A DNA stretch of 51,306 nucleotides from Caldisphaera sp. GTDB taxonomy: Archaea > Thermoproteota > Thermoprotei_A > Sulfolobales > Acidilobaceae. The stretch lies in assembly GCA_002877855.1 (NCBI GenBank), contig PNIA01000012.1, positions 1-51,306 of the forward strand. Reading direction: 5' to 3'. Positions within the stretch are counted from its first letter, which is position 1; each line of letters starts with the position of its first letter. The position numbers were made by a program, and so were the translations under genes. This document shows, piece after piece, positions 1 through 7,485 of this stretch. The notes under the pieces are model-generated. The model searched no databases, was not told the DNA's origin, and worked only from the letters and a program-made list of their open reading frames with translations.

Positions 1-98
1 GAAACCAATATCTTATATGGTATTTCATAACAAAGTAGCTCCCATAGGTAACCCTTAAGACCTCGAGAACAAGCCCTTCAGGGCGAGGAGAGGGTCGG
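1..98 (+). mobile_element. 3' end of an IS200/IS605-type tnpB gene with transposon right end (copy A)
   Basis: Bases 2-58 read as an open tail (KPISYMVFHNKVAPIGNP, then TAA at 56-58) resembling the C-terminal tail of archaeal TnpB proteins. It is followed by a CCCTTCAGGGCG palindrome and a GGTC-type end near 90-98. The same ~98 nt occurs in inverted orientation at 23859-23956 with roughly ten differences. In IS200/IS605 elements the 3' end of tnpB and the right end together encode the omega (re) RNA. The rest of the gene would lie left of base 1, so I cannot tell whether this copy is intact. The TnpB assignment rests on the tail and right-end pattern and on the repeated copies, not on the catalytic domain. 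Confidence 0.55.
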
Positions 99-335
99 AT
101 CTGATAAAATTGTTAAGGAATTTTTATCAAATTTTATAAAATAGCTTTCAAAAAATATAAGAATATTAAGGAGCTTTATTTTTTTATTAGAATTAATAAA
201 TCAACTTTATATTAAATAAAAGGCAAACTAAAAGATAAATCCGTAAATTAAATAAATAATATTTCACTTTATATAGAAATTTTTCTTATTATGCAATAAA
301 AAATCCTTTTATTTCTTTAAATCTTTTATATTAGC
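99..335. other. AT-rich intergenic stretch
   Basis: No gene is visible. A small inverted repeat (TGATAAAA 102-109 and TTTTATCA 122-129) directly follows the transposon end and could form a weak hairpin. The remainder up to the aldo/keto reductase stop is plain AT-rich DNA. Confidence 0.5.
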
Positions 336-1142
336 TTATAAATTTTTTATAGATTCATAGTCATTATCTGTTAGACTAAAATCTATTGATCCCATTATTT
401 CCTCAATATGATTTTTATTAGCCGATTTTGGTATAGGAATAGAGTTTCTAATTAAATAGTTTAATGCGATCTGTACGCTAGTTTTTCCATATTTTTTCCC
501 TATTTCTTTTAATTTCTCATCATAATATACCCTTCCTTTTCCTAAAGGAGAATATGCAATTATTTTAATACCATTTTTATTTGCAAAAGGTATTAAATCT
601 TTTTCAGCCCATTTATTATAAACATTATACTCTATTTCATCGGCAACAATTTCATATTTTTTTGTTGAATTTATAGCTTCGTTTAAAAGCTCAACATCAA
701 AATTACTAACTCCCATACACCTTATAATCCCTTTATCTATAAGATACTCCATAGCTTTTATTGATTCTTCTATTTTTACATTTTTATTTGGCCAATGGAT
801 TAAATAAAGATCTATGCTCTTCATCTTTAGCCTTTCCCTACTCTTTATTGCTGACTTAATTAAGTCATCGTAATGTAAATGGTTTGACCATACTTTAGAA
901 ATGATAAAAACTTTTTCTTGGTAGTCTTTTAATGCTTCCCCAATTAATTCTTCTGTATGTCCATTTCCATACATTTCAGCAGTATCAAATAAATTAATGC
1001 CTTTCTCATATGCAAATAACAATATACCCGTATATTTATTATCCTCAGAATAATCTTCGCTCCAATAACCTCCACCGAAACCCCAAGTACCTAAACCAAC
1101 TAAGCTAACTTCCTTGCTGCAAATCTCCATTTTATTCCCCAT
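336..1142 (-). CDS. Aldo/keto reductase
   Basis: NAD(P)H-dependent reductase of carbonyl compounds with the (beta/alpha)8 fold. The N-terminus has GLGTWGFGGG. The catalytic tetrad is recognisable: Asp and Tyr in FDTAEMYGNG, Lys in IISKVW and His in LIHWPN. The C-terminal cofactor region IPIPKSANKNHIEE is also typical. Its 268 aa are near the usual family length (270-330). Two starts are possible: ATG at 1142, about ten bases behind a promoter with a TATA-like element at 1174-1182, or ATG at 1130, preceded by GGGG. It is divergent from thrC, and a perfect palindrome (1187-1212) lies between the two promoters. The substrate cannot be read from sequence. Confidence 0.9.
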   Translation of the reverse strand: MGNKMEICSKEVSLVGLGTWGFGGGYWSEDYSEDNKYTGILLFAYEKGINLFDTAEMYGNGHTEELIGEALKDYQEKVFIISKVWSNHLHYDDLIKSAIKSRERLKMKSIDLYLIHWPNKNVKIEESIKAMEYLIDKGIIRCMGVSNFDVELLNEAINSTKKYEIVADEIEYNVYNKWAEKDLIPFANKNGIKIIAYSPLGKGRVYYDEKLKEIGKKYGKTSVQIALNYLIRNSIPIPKSANKNHIEEIMGSIDFSLTDNDYESIKNL

Positions 1143-1186
1143 ATTAATATTTTAATCAAAAAATTTATGGTTTGTTATAATCTAGA

Positions 1187-1212
1187 TATTGTTAACCGGG
1201 GAGTTAACAATA
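1187..1212. promoter_or_regulatory. Perfect 10-bp inverted repeat between divergent promoters
   Basis: Arms TATTGTTAAC (1187-1196) and GTTAACAATA (1203-1212) flank the spacer CGGGGA. The dyad lies just upstream of the thrC TATA-like box (TTTATAAA near 1223-1230) and upstream of the leftward TATA-like element at 1174-1182. It is therefore placed as an operator that could affect both genes. It has no T-tract like a terminator. The regulator is unknown. Confidence 0.6.
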
Positions 1213-1221
1213 AAAAAGAAA

Positions 1222-1284
1222 GATTTATAAATTTGAGAAATTGACAAGATCTTGGTGAGATTATTGACAAGCGGGGTTTTATGA
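1222..1284 (+). promoter_or_regulatory. thrC promoter and possible 9-codon leader ORF
   Basis: A TATA-like box at 1223-1230 predicts transcription starting near 1250-1255. A GTG at 1255 opens a 9-codon frame (MRLLTSGVL) whose TGA (1282-1284) overlaps the thrC ATG (1281-1283). The leader would be nearly leaderless and translationally coupled to thrC. It contains only one Thr codon, so classic attenuation is not obvious. The TATA call is reasonable; the leader peptide is inference. Confidence 0.4.
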
Positions 1285-2438
1285 AGTGCCTTTCTTGTAA
1301 TTCAGTATTCGAACTGAACCAAGAGTTGATTACGTGTCCTAAATGCGGTGGTTTGCTGGAAATAATTAATGATCAATCGAATTTTAAAGAATTTAAGGGA
1401 AGAGGAGTTTGGCGATATAAACAGCTTATACCTGGAGAATATAAAAAAATTGTAACACTTAATGAAGGAAACACGCCGTTAATAAATTCAAAAAAATACA
1501 GAAACTTATATTTTAAATATGAGGGGCTTAATCCAACAGGTAGTTTTAAAGATAGAGGAATGACTGTTGCAATTAGCAACGCGCTAAATCTAGGCTATAA
1601 AAGTGTGATAGCTGCATCAACAGGTAATACTGCGGCATCAGCTTCTGCATATTCAGCAAGGGCTGGACTTAAAACAATATTGGTTTTGCCAAAAAATAAG
1701 GTTGCCAAGGGAAAATTATTTCAATCAATTCTACATGGAGCTATAATCCTAGAGGTCGAAGGTAGCTTTGATGTAGCAATGAAAGAAGTTAAGAAAATTT
1801 ATTATAATAATAAAATATATCCTGTTAACTCATTTAATCCTTGGAGATTAGAAGGCCAGAAAACAATAGCCTTTGAAATATTTGAGGATCAAGGAGTTCC
1901 TGATTATGTTATAGTACCAACAGGAAATGCTGGAAATATATATGCTATTTGGAAGGGGTTTAAGGAATTAAATAACATGGATCTAATAGATAAATTACCT
2001 CACATGATAGCTGTTCAAGCAGAAAATGCCTCTCCAATTGTTGATATAATAGAAAACGATAGAAATCAAATAAGGTTTGTTGATTACCCTGAAACTTTAG
2101 CGTCAGCAATAAGAATCGGAAAGCCAGTGAATTGGATTAAGGCGATAAATGCAATAAAGGAATCAAGAGGGACTGCTATAAGGGTATCAGATAATGAAAT
2201 AATAAATGCTCAAATAGAGTTGGCAAGGGAAGAAGGAATTGGTGTTGAACTTGCTTCGGCATCTTCATATGCTGGGTATAAAAAACTATTAGAAAACAAT
2301 TATATTGAAAAAGATAGCAAAGTTGTTTTAATATTTACAGGCCATGCATTAAAGGATCCAAACATTTATTTTGATGAAACAAATAGATTAAATGCAAACC
2401 CCAATAACATAGAAGAAATAATAAACAAATTATTATAA
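1281..2438 (+). CDS. thrC: Threonine synthase
   Basis: PLP enzyme converting O-phosphohomoserine to threonine. The N-terminus carries a zinc ribbon (C3, C6, C19, C22). The PLP lysine is K90 in PTGSFKDRG. The phosphate-binding STGNTAAS follows near residue 115, then [10 protein letters not shown] (glycine-rich cofactor loop) and the C-terminal [14 protein letters not shown], which is typical of archaeal threonine synthases. 385 aa is slightly shorter than many archaeal homologues (about 350-410). ATG at 1281 places the zinc ribbon at the extreme N-terminus, as in relatives. It is followed about 57 bp later by the UDG gene on the same strand. The paralogue cysteate synthase cannot be fully excluded from sequence alone. 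Confidence 0.92.
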   Translation: MKCLSCNSVFELNQELITCPKCGGLLEIINDQSNFKEFKGRGVWRYKQLIPGEYKKIVTLNEGNTPLINSKKYRNLYFKYEGLNPTGSFKDRGMTVAISNALNLGYKSVIAASTGNTAASASAYSARAGLKTILVLPKNKVAKGKLFQSILHGAIILEVEGSFDVAMKEVKKIYYNNKIYPVNSFNPWRLEGQKTIAFEIFEDQGVPDYVIVPTGNAGNIYAIWKGFKELNNMDLIDKLPHMIAVQAENASPIVDIIENDRNQIRFVDYPETLASAIRIGKPVNWIKAINAIKESRGTAIRVSDNEIINAQIELAREEGIGVELASASSYAGYKKLLENNYIEKDSKVVLIFTGHALKDPNIYFDETNRLNANPNNIEEIINKLL

Positions 2439-2495
2439 AATAAAAATATTGCTAATCATTTAAATTTACAGTTTAAAATAATTAATTGAGCAAAA

Positions 2496-3158
2496 ATGAG
2501 CGATTTAAAAGAATTGCAAGAAAAAATCATTTCATGTCAAAAATGTCCTAGGCTAATGAAATATATAAAGGAAGTTTCAGAAAAACCTCCAAAAAGGTTT
2601 AGAAATTGGAATTACTGGGCCAAACCTGTTCCAAGCTTCGGAGATGAAAATGCGGAAATAGGAATTATCGGGCTTGCCCCAGCAGCAAATGGAGGAAATA
2701 GAACTGGTAGGCTCTTTACTGGAGATCACTCAGGAGATTGGCTTTTTAAGGCCTTATATGAAGTGGGCTTATCTAATAAACCAATATCTCATGATATAAA
2801 TGATGGTCTCAAGGTATTTAATGTTTATATAACAGCAGTTATCCATTGTGCTCCTCCACAAAATAAACCTAGCAAGGAAGAGATAAATAACTGCCTTCCA
2901 TATTTAATTGAAGAGCTAAAAGAATTAAAAAAACTAAAGGTAATCATAGCTCTCGGTAAAATAGCCTTTGATACAATAAATAGCTTATATAATGTCAAAT
3001 ACGAATTTAAGCATCTAGCTAAATATAAATTACCGGATGGAAAATGGATGATAGCAAGCTATCATCCAAGTGCAAGAAATACTAACACAGGGCTTATGAA
3101 ATGGGATGATTGGGTCTCAGTATTTAAAACAGCAAAGGAAATAGCAGGAGGAAAATAA
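2496..3158 (+). CDS. Uracil-DNA glycosylase, family 5 (UDGb)
   Basis: Removes uracil and other deaminated bases from DNA, a key repair step in thermophiles. Motif A is GLAPAANGGN (59-68), in which the usual catalytic Asp/Asn of other UDG families is replaced, as in family 5 enzymes of Pyrobaculum and Thermus. TGRLFTGD follows (70-77). The C-terminal loop is YHPSARNTNTG with H190. Four cysteines (C14, C17, C118, C133) have the spacing of the [4Fe-4S] ligands of family 4/5 UDGs. 220 aa is normal. The downstream phosphatase begins 2 bp after the stop, and its Shine-Dalgarno site lies inside this gene, so the two are cotranscribed. Confidence 0.9.
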   Translation: MSDLKELQEKIISCQKCPRLMKYIKEVSEKPPKRFRNWNYWAKPVPSFGDENAEIGIIGLAPAANGGNRTGRLFTGDHSGDWLFKALYEVGLSNKPISHDINDGLKVFNVYITAVIHCAPPQNKPSKEEINNCLPYLIEELKELKKLKVIIALGKIAFDTINSLYNVKYEFKHLAKYKLPDGKWMIASYHPSARNTNTGLMKWDDWVSVFKTAKEIAGGK

Positions 3159-3160
3159 AA

Positions 3161-3661
3161 TTGGTTGGTCATCCAGTTTGGATAATTGATAAACTTTATG
3201 CAGGCCCAGGTTGCGTGGATTTAGGAAATTATGGGATAAATGCAGATATAATCATAACTCTGGATCCTTCATGCTCAGTAAAAGGGGATGGAAATCAGAG
3301 AATTGTTTTACCATTAGAGGATTTCAATGTTGAGCCAATAAAAAACATAGGTAAAGCAGTTCAAATCATTGATAAAAAGCTAAAGAAAAACAACAGCGTT
3401 TATGTACATTGCCATGCTGGTTGTGGTAGGACTGGAACTATAGTAGTTTCATACTTAATTTTATTTAAGGACATGCAACTAAATCAAGCAATTGATATAT
3501 TTTATGAAAAAAGGCATTGCGGACCTGACTCCATGCCTCAAGAAATTTTTTTAGAGGCATTGTATAAGATGAAAAGGAAGCTTGGATCAAACAACTTAGT
3601 ATTAAAGATATTAAACAAATCTGAAACACTCGATGATTTTCTACAAAATTTGAGGGAATAA
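3161..3661 (+). CDS. Protein-tyrosine / dual-specificity phosphatase
   Basis: Cys-dependent phosphatase that removes phosphate from Tyr (and Ser/Thr) residues. The signature HCHAGCGRTG gives the P-loop nucleophile C84 and R90, and D54 in the PLEDF segment is a plausible general acid. At 166 aa it matches small archaeal DSPs such as the Sulfolobus PTP. The start is TTG at 3161, supported by GGAGG (about 3147-3152) at normal spacing. The stop overlaps the next start (TAATG), so the three genes 2496-4512 form one tightly coupled unit. Targets are unknown. Confidence 0.88.
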   Translation: MVGHPVWIIDKLYAGPGCVDLGNYGINADIIITLDPSCSVKGDGNQRIVLPLEDFNVEPIKNIGKAVQIIDKKLKKNNSVYVHCHAGCGRTGTIVVSYLILFKDMQLNQAIDIFYEKRHCGPDSMPQEIFLEALYKMKRKLGSNNLVLKILNKSETLDDFLQNLRE

Positions 3662-4512
3662 TGTTGTTATGTGATATGATTTCTAAGATTACAAATGGAT
3701 TACTTGTTGAACCTTCATTGACCCCAAAGCCAGGTGCTGTAACACCAGAAAAGAGGCATAAAGATAAAAATTACTATGATTTTTTAATTCATTCAAATAT
3801 AGTCCAAAAAGTTATGTACGAGACCTGCAAAAGATATGAAAAAGAAGAAAAAAATATAATAGCCTATGGCTTTAAATTATATAGAAAATTTCTTATTGAA
3901 AATAATATTGGTAAAAACATTGCATTAGGAGAATTTCTTTTGCATCTACCTTTTTCCATAGCAATATATTATGGGCAAAATAGTTACGAGATAGCCAAGG
4001 CATCTAGCGAAATTATAAGAAATACAGGAAGGGAAGAAGGTATTGAGTATTATGAGATACTGAAAGGCTTATCATTATCATATCTAGGAAAATACCAAGG
4101 CTTAGAAAAGGATGTTAATGAAGGATACCCAAATAGTTTCATAGATGTTTTGGAAAAATATTCATGGGATTTAGTTTATAAAGAATTGCTCAATAATTAT
4201 TCAATTTCACTTGAAATAAAAGAAAAAATGGAAAAAATAAATGAAGAAAAGTTAAACGAAAAATTCTTGTGGGGGTTTATTCATCTAATCTCTTCTTATG
4301 GGGATACATTAATTGCTAAAAAGAACGGGTTCAATGCATTTATAAAAACAAGAAATGATGCAGAGATTGCAAAGATAATAGCAAAAAAATATGGAATTAA
4401 ATTTGCTTTAGATTATTTGGATAAATTGTGGAGACCTCTTAAAATAAACCCTGGATCATCTCTTGATGTGTTATCATCATCAATAACATTTTACTTTTTA
4501 GATAACTTTTAA
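3661..4512 (+). CDS. CitG/MdcB-like triphosphoribosyl-dephospho-CoA synthase family protein
   Basis: 283 aa of the COG1767 all-helical family. It shows the nucleotide-site signature EPSLTPKPGAVTPEKRHKD followed by YYDFLIHS (residues about 17-45), a mid-protein SYGDTLIAKKNG, and the C-terminal PGSSLDVLSSSITFYFL. Bacterial members make the prosthetic-group precursor of citrate or malonate lyases. No lyase subunits or acyl-carrier proteins are nearby, so the archaeal role is open; a nucleotide or cofactor transferase is a reasonable guess. Its ATG overlaps the phosphatase stop. It converges on the membrane protein at 4509 with a 4-bp overlap. Confidence 0.75.
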   Translation: MLLCDMISKITNGLLVEPSLTPKPGAVTPEKRHKDKNYYDFLIHSNIVQKVMYETCKRYEKEEKNIIAYGFKLYRKFLIENNIGKNIALGEFLLHLPFSIAIYYGQNSYEIAKASSEIIRNTGREEGIEYYEILKGLSLSYLGKYQGLEKDVNEGYPNSFIDVLEKYSWDLVYKELLNNYSISLEIKEKMEKINEEKLNEKFLWGFIHLISSYGDTLIAKKNGFNAFIKTRNDAEIAKIIAKKYGIKFALDYLDKLWRPLKINPGSSLDVLSSSITFYFLDNF

Positions 4513-4889
4513 CTTTCTTTACCTTTTATATACAGATAAACAAACTTTTTATTTTTTGATTCAACAACTATTGAATCTCTTTTCCTCATAGAATCTGCAG
4601 ACACATACATAGCATATATGGAAGCAGCTAATATTGCAAACATAGATAGTGACAATATAAAATTAAGATCCCTAGGTAAATCATAAATTTTCCATGGCGG
4701 TAAATAAATTATTATTAAAATTGCTATTAAAAAGAAAAAGAAAAAAGCCAAGATTGATCTAAAAAAGTTAATTCTTTTCTTTTCAATCTTTATATCAGCG
4801 TTTGAAAATTCAATTCTTTTTCCATCAATAAGCGTAATAACTACCTTATCATCATACTTTTCATAGGATACAGCTAAACCATCAACCAT
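4509..4889 (-). CDS. Small membrane protein of unknown function
   Basis: 126 aa. The N-terminal ~35 residues are beta-rich and soluble (MVDGLAVSYEKYDDKVVITL). Two hydrophobic helices follow (about 44-66, FFFFFLIAILIIIYLPPW, and about 77-98, ILSLSMFAILAASIYAMYV), then a charged C-terminus. The layout recalls archaeal PH-domain-like or photosystem-assembly-like small membrane proteins, but I recognise no family. It starts 7 bp after the lplA stop on the same strand and is probably cotranscribed with lplB-lplA. Confidence 0.7.
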   Translation of the reverse strand: MVDGLAVSYEKYDDKVVITLIDGKRIEFSNADIKIEKKRINFFRSILAFFFFFLIAILIIIYLPPWKIYDLPRDLNFILSLSMFAILAASIYAMYVSADSMRKRDSIVVESKNKKFVYLYIKGKES

Positions 4890-4895
4890 ATGCCA

Positions 4896-5726
4896 TCATC
4901 TTTTGCATATTTTATTTATCTCATCTTCAACTCTAGTAAATATTAGATGCTGGGCTCTTTCCATATTCCACTCCTCTTTTCTATATTTTTCTTCATATAA
5001 TAAATTTGCAATTTCTATTTCTTCTTTGCTTGGCAATTCATAAATAACACCATTAAAATTTAGAAGCTTTCTATAAGATTCCACCATGGAATTTATTATT
5101 TCTTCAACTTTAATAGAATCATTTATATCAAAGAGGTTTGTCACTCTATATTTTACATTGCTAATCCCTTTATCGATCAGTTTCTTTTGAGATACCTTTA
5201 AAACACTTGAAAGCTTTTCAATATCAGTTTTCAATAACATTGCTCCATGAAAGAAAATTGAATTCCAAGAGATGCTTGCAGCAGTTCCGCTAACCTTTCT
5301 GTTATTTACTACAATATCATTTATATTTTCAACTCTTGCATTGAAGCCCAAGCTATTTAAGGCATTTATTGGTCCTTTTATTAATTCATTAAAAATATAA
5401 TCAACTGGACTTAAAGATTTAGCCCTATCATGTGAAACAACTATTGAATAATTTAAATTTCCTAAATCATGATAAACTGCTCCACCACCGGTCGGTCTTC
5501 TAACTAATGATGCATCTATCTTCTTTAAATAATTAATATTAACTTCCTCATCAGCTCTTTGGAAATACCCTATTATTACAGCATTTTTATTTCTAAAAAA
5601 TCTCAAGGTATCAGGTATTATATTACAACCCCTTGCTCTTGCTAATGCTTCTTCAAATGCTATGTTAAAATATGCATCGTGAGGTGTTTCAAACATCAAA
5701 ACCCTTAAATAATTCATAAGTCTCAT
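4896..5726 (-). CDS. lplA: Lipoate-protein ligase A, catalytic subunit
   Basis: Activates lipoate with ATP and transfers it to a lysine of lipoyl-domain proteins. The large domain shows LRFFRNKNAVIIGYFQ, the RRPTGGGAVYHDLGNLNYS lipoate-binding loop and NNRKVSGTAAS, whose Lys binds lipoyl-AMP. It lacks the bacterial C-terminal accessory domain, which is encoded by the gene just upstream (lplB), as in Thermoplasma. I chose ATG 5726 because it overlaps the lplB stop (ATGA) and has GAGG just before it; an upstream in-frame GTG at 5741 exists. The product is 276 aa. The target (2-oxoacid dehydrogenase E2 or GcvH) is not in this window. Confidence 0.9.
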   Translation of the reverse strand: MRLMNYLRVLMFETPHDAYFNIAFEEALARARGCNIIPDTLRFFRNKNAVIIGYFQRADEEVNINYLKKIDASLVRRPTGGGAVYHDLGNLNYSIVVSHDRAKSLSPVDYIFNELIKGPINALNSLGFNARVENINDIVVNNRKVSGTAASISWNSIFFHGAMLLKTDIEKLSSVLKVSQKKLIDKGISNVKYRVTNLFDINDSIKVEEIINSMVESYRKLLNFNGVIYELPSKEEIEIANLLYEEKYRKEEWNMERAQHLIFTRVEDEINKICKR

Positions 5727-5992
5727 GCCTCTAAAGAACACATAATTACATCAAGAAAGTCATCTATTGTTGATCCTAACAAATTAGCATTTTTAAGAAT
5801 TTCATTTAAAACATTTCTTATATCTTCTTTTCTTGAGTTTACACCGATCAATTTCTTTTCAAGCTCCCATATCACATCTTCAGGAAATACCATAAAATCA
5901 CCTGTTATGGAGATATTTTTAATTTTGTTATCATCTTTTTTAGCTATTACTCTTATTAACCCTTTTTTAGCTTTAACTTCACATTCTCCCAT
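5723..5992 (-). CDS. lplB: Lipoate-protein ligase accessory subunit LplB
   Basis: 89 aa matching the small C-terminal domain of lipoate ligase: KAKKGLIRVIAKKDD, then GDFMVFPEDVIWELEKKLIG and a helical tail. In archaeal bipartite ligases this subunit is needed for the lipoate-adenylation step. The gene precedes lplA and overlaps it by 4 bp (ATGA), so equimolar coupled synthesis is likely. No other gene lies upstream before the 5S rRNA promoter region, so this operon probably starts near 6000-6070. Confidence 0.85.
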   Translation of the reverse strand: MGECEVKAKKGLIRVIAKKDDNKIKNISITGDFMVFPEDVIWELEKKLIGVNSRKEDIRNVLNEILKNANLLGSTIDDFLDVIMCSLEA

Positions 5993-6232
5993 CTAATCCA
6001 CCAATTGAAAATTAGAATTCTTGCCATAAAGGCTTTTTCTTTCATAACTTGAACCATTTTATATTTTATAAATTTATAAATTGTTTTAGCTTACCTATGT
6101 ATAGAATTAACAAGCTCATATTACTACCATCCTTTCTATCGTTTTTAATAAAATTTTATAAAAATTATAAATTTTGGAATAACTTATGTATAGTATTTCA
6201 TTATTTTAAATTAATTTTAAATCATTAAGCAT

Positions 6233-6268
6233 AAAGCTTATATTTGTACACCTAAAACTAATAATAAC
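6233..6268 (+). promoter_or_regulatory. 5S rRNA promoter
   Basis: A TATA-like stretch (GCTTATATTTG, about 6236-6246) lies about 27 bp before the 5S rRNA 5' end, the normal archaeal spacing, with purines just upstream as a BRE. The interval 5993-6232 is AT-rich and shows no gene. Confidence 0.6.
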
Positions 6269-6396
6269 TGCCTGGCTCGGCCATAGTTGCCGGGCAACAC
6301 CCGGACTCATATCGAACCCGGAAGTTAAGCCGGCCACGTTGGGTTCGCCAGTGAGCTCCGAAAGGGCTCGCAGGCTTCCCAAGCCGAGGCCAGGCT
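6269..6396 (+). rRNA. 5S ribosomal RNA
   Basis: A GC-rich ~128-nt island in AT-rich DNA. Ends GCCTGGC (6270-6276) and GCCAGGC (6389-6395) form helix I. The conserved internal segments ACACCCGGACTC, ATCGAACCCGG and GAAGTTAAGCC are typical of archaeal 5S rRNA. It is followed by TTTT, a plausible terminator. No 16S/23S genes are nearby; unlinked 5S is usual in Crenarchaeota. Ends may be off by 1-3 nt. Confidence 0.95.
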
Positions 6397-6409
6397 TTTG
6401 GTAATAAAT

Positions 6410-6736
6410 ATGGACAAAAATGAAATATATGAAAATGTATATGATATTTTGCAATTAATACCTTTAGGTTATGTAACAACATACAAATGCTTAGCAGATT
6501 TCCTTAGAGTACATCAAAGAACTATAGCGGCAGCTCTAAGAAACAATAAAAGGCATTTTATCATTCCTTGCCATAGAGTTATAAAGAGTAATGGAGACCT
6601 TGCTGGGTATACACCTTATGGAAGAGAAGCTAAAAAAATATTACTTATATCAGAAGGGGTTGAAATAATAGGGAATAAGGTTAGTGAAAAACATATAATA
6701 AGGAATCTGTCAAAATTTTTAGAAAACTATTATTAA
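6410..6736 (+). CDS. ogt: O6-alkylguanine-DNA alkyltransferase (minimal, C-terminal domain only)
   Basis: Suicide repair protein transferring the alkyl group from O6-alkylguanine to its own Cys. The active site IPCHRV is intact (Cys about residue 54), so it is not a Trp-type alkyltransferase-like protein. The DNA-binding helix carries GYVTTYKCLADFL and an Arg-bearing RTIAAALRNN, and the downstream LAGYTPYGREAKKILLISEG is normal. At about 108 aa it lacks the N-terminal domain of Sulfolobus OGT (about 150 aa). ATG 6410 is preferred; a further-upstream TTG at 6398 would abut the 5S rRNA. The gene begins 13 nt after the 5S 3' end and could depend on readthrough from it. Confidence 0.9.
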   Translation: MDKNEIYENVYDILQLIPLGYVTTYKCLADFLRVHQRTIAAALRNNKRHFIIPCHRVIKSNGDLAGYTPYGREAKKILLISEGVEIIGNKVSEKHIIRNLSKFLENYY

Positions 6737-6975
6737 TATCTTTTAGAAAAAGTAAACTTAATATCTTTTTGATTTAATCTATCAATATTCATCTCTATAG
6801 ATCTTATCTTAGAGAATTCATATGCTATCATTGTTGCGCATCTCCAAGAATCCATTATTACTTCAATTTTTTCTCCAATATTTAACTTACTTATAAGTCT
6901 TGTAACTAATATATATCCTTCTGGACAATCCCTTCCTCTATAATCATATTCTTGTTTACTCATAATATATCCCAT
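6733..6975 (-). CDS. TusA/SirA-like small protein
   Basis: 80 aa with the TusA-type pattern DYRGRDCPEGYILVTRLISKL, GEKIEVIMDSWRCATMIAYE. TusA proteins carry a persulfide on the Cys of a CPxP motif. Here the Cys is present but the motif is CPEG, so sulfur transfer is possible but not certain. A second Cys lies in SWRC. ATG 6975 lies about 25 bp from a TATA-like TATTTAAAT (6994-7002), suggesting a leaderless transcript; ATG 6963 is an alternative. It converges on the alkyltransferase with a 4-bp overlap. Confidence 0.7.
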   Translation of the reverse strand: MGYIMSKQEYDYRGRDCPEGYILVTRLISKLNIGEKIEVIMDSWRCATMIAYEFSKIRSIEMNIDRLNQKDIKFTFSKRY

Positions 6976-7061
6976 TTTTATATGTAGAGAATGTATTTAA
7001 ATTATCATATAGATTTTTTATAGAAGATTAGCAACTAAATAGCAAAGCAAAAATTATTCAA

Positions 7062-7406
7062 TTATGATGGAAACATTACATTTTCAATTATATATTCTAA
7101 TAGCCTTATATTATCATTAGGATTTAACAATCTATTTATATTTGTTAAAAGGTCCCCCTTTATCAATTCTTTGCAGTCAACAAAATTAAAATATGTATTA
7201 TCAATCTCAATAAAAAAGCCTGCTCCATTATTATTAAAAAACATATAATAGACCTTACTTATATCTTTTGAAACCCCTGTAAGTAAAACATTTGGCATGA
7301 TAACTCTAAAGTTATCCTTTTGCTCACCTATTATATTAGGTAATCCATGCTTACATAACAACCATCTTGAACCACAATCATCGGATTTTTTCTCCTCGCA
7401 ATCCAT
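7062..7406 (-). CDS. Hypothetical protein
   Basis: 114 aa, not recognised. It has a Cys-rich N-terminus (CEEKKSDDCGSRWLLCKHGLP, with cysteines near residues 3, 11 and 18). A mixed beta region follows (VYYMFFNNNGAGFFIEID, FNFVDCKELI) with a short helical tail. There are no membrane segments. It has a good ribosome site (GGTG) before ATG 7406. It is transcribed away from the GltD-like gene. The Cys cluster could bind metal; nothing more can be said. Confidence 0.6.
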   Translation of the reverse strand: MDCEEKKSDDCGSRWLLCKHGLPNIIGEQKDNFRVIMPNVLLTGVSKDISKVYYMFFNNNGAGFFIEIDNTYFNFVDCKELIKGDLLTNINRLLNPNDNIRLLEYIIENVMFPS

Positions 7407-7485
7407 AAAGTAACACCTATTAATAAATTATTTTTAGAGGTTTATTAATCCCTTTTAATAAGATACTTTTTGGGTGTGCAGACGC

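Noticed and set aside
6206..6482. Open frames on the minus strand across the 5S rRNA
   Set aside because: They are antisense to the 5S rRNA and its promoter and resemble no protein.
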